Assembly: GCA_024195585.1 (NCBI GenBank)
Contig: SWBL01000073.1
Span: 104,547-168,546, forward strand
Length of the DNA: 64,000 bases
Direction of reading: 5' to 3'
From: Aureobasidium sp. EXF-3400
Lineage: Eukaryota; Ascomycota; Dothideomycetes; Dothideales; Saccotheciaceae
Shown here: positions 61,847 through 64,000 of the stretch, one piece after another
How positions within the stretch are numbered: the first letter of the stretch is position 1
How the letters are laid out: the number at the start of each line of letters is the position of its first letter
The notes under the pieces: generated by a model
The model's input: the letters and a program-made list of their open reading frames with translations, nothing else
What the model was told of the DNA's origin: nothing
The model's database searches: none
Program-made: the position numbers and the translations under genes

Positions 61847-63200
61847 ACTTGACGATACTGTATGTCAACGGAGCGACAGAAGAGAAGAAGCTAGGTACGA
61901 GTACAAGATGCAACGAACACTCAAACAGCGGATGTGGGGAGCCAAGCTTGATAATGTCTCACCTGAGACATTGCAGTTGATTGAACTAGATAACTACGTA
62001 GGCCAGTGGCCCCCTTTCTCCAATGTTGGATGGAATTTTTTTGAGAGTGATGTTGTAAGATGTGTAGAGAAAGGGGGCCTAGTGTAAACGTCCGGAAATA
62101 TGCAAAACACAAAAGATAGCGGTGCAGCTGCTTCACATCAGACCAAGTGACCGAACCCAGGGCGCCTCTGGGTCTAGCCACGCTGTGCTGATGAAATGGG
62201 CAATGATGAAACCGATTGTGTGCAAGACAAAAGAAAAAAGAAAACAGCAAACGAGAAAGATAGTGAGAGTACAAGGTGCAGAAGTGCGAAGCGGAGAACA
62301 TAGGAAAGTAAGACAAAGTGGTGGTACTCGAACAAGCAAGGCCGGTAAACTGCCCAGGTGATTCGAGCACAAAGCGCTTCTCTTCGACTCCTCTCCCTGA
62401 GTCGGGCCTTTGTGCGAGTGGTCGAGGAAGCGGACGGAGCAAAGAGCAAAAAATTGAGGTCCTCGATGAAGTCGACAAGTGGCAAAGCAGAATATCGGTG
62501 GTGGCTCGGTTTTGGCGGTCAAGATGTTTGAGAAGGTTTCAGCCATATACAGAAGGACTTTCGCGAGAGTGGGTTGTGTCCAAGAGATCGCGTTCGATCG
62601 TTGCAAGAGTCCAAGACGAGGACAGTTGCTGATTTTCTTCTTCGGAGCGATTTGTGGTAACGACATCTACGCTAGAGTGAATTTTTGGGCGTCCCCTCAT
62701 CACTCGCGTGCTCGTTAGGCCATTGGCCTATTTGGCCTGGATTTGTTGGCCGGATCTTGGGTAAGAGAGAAGGAATTGCTTTTCAAGAAGGACATGTCGA
62801 GAAAAACGAAAAAAGCGAAGATAAATCTCGATGTGCTTGTTATTAGCTTATATTTCCAATGCTATCAATGGCTCTGCTACCATCTATTCTATGTCGAAGA
62901 CAGCACCGCCACGATTCACCATCTTGAGACCGGCCGCCAGAGAATAAGTCTCGGGGGTTACCTTAGCTCCAACCCACACCGCACGTCTTTGCCTGCTGGT
63001 AATCCTACTGAGAACCCGTCTGAATCCGTCTCTGAAGTGTTCTAAACATTTTCAGGAAGTATATTGCTGGGAAAGACAAGATGAACATCAGAGTCTGTTA
63101 CCACCAGAATGGCTCTGCAGGACCTGCCGTCTTTTGATAACCACTGCAGTCCTCTAGGCGATGGACATTTTGGTCTTGCAAAACATCGTCAGAATCGATC
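61847..63200. other. Gene-poor stretch, no gene recognised
   Basis: About 1.35 kb. A minus-strand frame at 62133-62666 is long but its predicted protein (PLPRPLAQRPDSGRG and the like) shows no domain and the opposite strand is equally open. 5' exons of the FHA-like gene could lie near its right end. Confidence 0.4.
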
Positions 63201-63892
63201 ATGGCACCACAAGCGGCGCTTGCACGTCGGTCAGAAGCTATCGCCTTTATCATTCCTCTTTCCATACAGGCCGAGGATGCACTTGCTACACCAGCCAATC
63301 GAAAACACATCAGCAAGTCCGACGAGCTTGACAGACCTTGCCCCAAGATTGCGGGTAGCAAGCGACGTCGACATCTAGTAGCGAAATTGAGTTTCGCTAC
63401 CTTCTTCCTGAGGCGATACCTGTGTTTTGGTTGGTCTCGTTCCACAGAGATACAGCTGCCACGAGCGGATGACATCGCACCCTTCCACTTCGCGCTTCAT
63501 TTCGACATTACAGACGCAACCCTTCTCATCACCGACACATCTCATACTGGTATATGGATCTCAGATGCAGACACTCGTGACTCGGAGGACCTACTGTTTC
63601 TCCATCATTCAACTCGACCTTTGCTTATGGACAGCCGCATCGTCTTCGGCTTGGATCATCGTTTCGAAATTTGCATCAGCGTCGAGAAATACATGCGCAA
63701 CATTGCTCGTTGTAAAGGCATGTTCGAAGAGTACATCCAGACCATGCCTAGGAGTCTAATCACTGGAGTGTCCGCTACAAAGCGACGTCGTTCTTCATGC
63801 CAGTTGAAAGGAGTCAAGTTTCCTTCGGGAGTGGCGAGTACGTCAAGGTCTTGAATACCATTTTCGCCATTGGAGATGTATGGTCTCGGGGC
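63201..63892 (+). pseudogene. FHA-like protein, possible remnant of an FHA-kinase gene (frame broken)
   Basis: From ATG 63201 the frame runs to a stop at 63854 (217 residues). Residues ~72-160 resemble an FHA domain: LCFGWSRSTEIQLPRADDIA, FHFALHFDITDATLLITDTS, HTGIWIS, then SRIVFGLDHRFEICIS; the Arg and Ser/His ligand positions are degenerate. After EEYIQTMP the protein-like text moves to another frame: from ~63754 NHWSVRYKATSFFMPVERSQ leads to VSFGSGEYVKVLNTIFAIGD. There GSGEYVKV fits a kinase glycine-loop GxGxxxxV and FAIGD stands where VAIK would be. No splice pair reconciles the two frames, so a frameshift, assembly error or decay is likely. The reading stops in the minisatellite at the edge. 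Confidence 0.5.
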
Positions 63893-64000
63893 CCAAAGTA
63901 TGGCAGTGTGGGCAGGCAGTGTGAGCAGGCAGTGTGAGCAGGCAGTGTGAGCAGGCAGTGTGAGCAGGCAGTGTGAGCAGGCAGTGTGAGCAGGCAGTGT
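63893..64000. repeat. 13-bp minisatellite at the right window edge
   Basis: Unit GTGAGCAGGCAGT repeated about seven times with perfect identity after one variant copy (GTGGGCAGGCAGT), continuing to the last base of the window, so the full length is unknown. The unit is not a multiple of three. Confidence 0.95.

Noticed and set aside
62133..62666. 177-codon minus-strand frame, possible gene
   Set aside because: Overlaps equally long frames in other phases, composition is not protein-like, and no splice-consistent extension or motif is visible.

Overview
The window is nuclear DNA of a filamentous ascomycete (Pezizomycotina). The gene set and the style of the coding sequences suggest a dothideomycete, but that placement is an inference. 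The evidence is eukaryotic gene structure throughout: 44-65 nt spliceosomal introns with GTATGT/GTAAGT donors, CTAAC/CTGAC branch points and CAG/TAG acceptors; CYP51, ATG10, NBP35, UTP11, POP4, ARPC1 and U2B'' of fungal type; and four nuclear tRNA genes, all interrupted by short introns. No CRISPR, operon, phage or intact transposon is seen.

Left part (1-19 kb): mostly conserved housekeeping genes. A Dal5-type MFS transporter is cut by the left edge. Then come a protein with two RRM-like segments, an Alba-domain protein head-to-head with the RNase P/MRP subunit POP4, the processome factor UTP11, NMN adenylyltransferase, a tRNA-Ile, CYP51 (erg11), a Chk2/Rad53-type FHA checkpoint kinase, ATG10, U2B'' (msl1), ARPC1 and an acidic-repeat protein.

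Middle part (19-43 kb): fast-evolving disordered proteins, one with six tandem CCHC mini zinc knuckles, alternate with conserved genes: NBP35, a leucine-rich-repeat protein, a secreted SUN-family protein, a GH76 enzyme and a HIRAN-SNF2-RING (Rad5/HLTF-type) helicase. tRNA-Lys(UUU), tRNA-Pro(AGG) and tRNA-Lys(CUU) lie here, as do several gene-poor stretches of 1-2 kb.

Right part (43-64 kb): almost entirely orphan or lineage-specific genes. They include a HeH/LEM-motif protein without a membrane segment, a coiled-coil protein overlapping its convergent neighbour, a 906-aa protein with five Myb/SANT-like repeats, a nucleotidyltransferase-fold candidate, an SQ/TQ-cluster protein whose upstream region holds three MluI cell-cycle boxes in a perfect palindrome, small membrane proteins, and an FHA-like gene with a broken reading frame that runs into a 13-bp minisatellite at the right edge.

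No single pathway cluster is evident. A genome-maintenance theme recurs (Rad53-type kinase, Rad5/HLTF-type helicase, SQ/TQ protein, FHA-like fragment), but nothing in the sequence shows that these genes act together. Exon coordinates were worked out by hand from frame continuity and splice consensus. Start codons and the orphan gene models are the least certain part.
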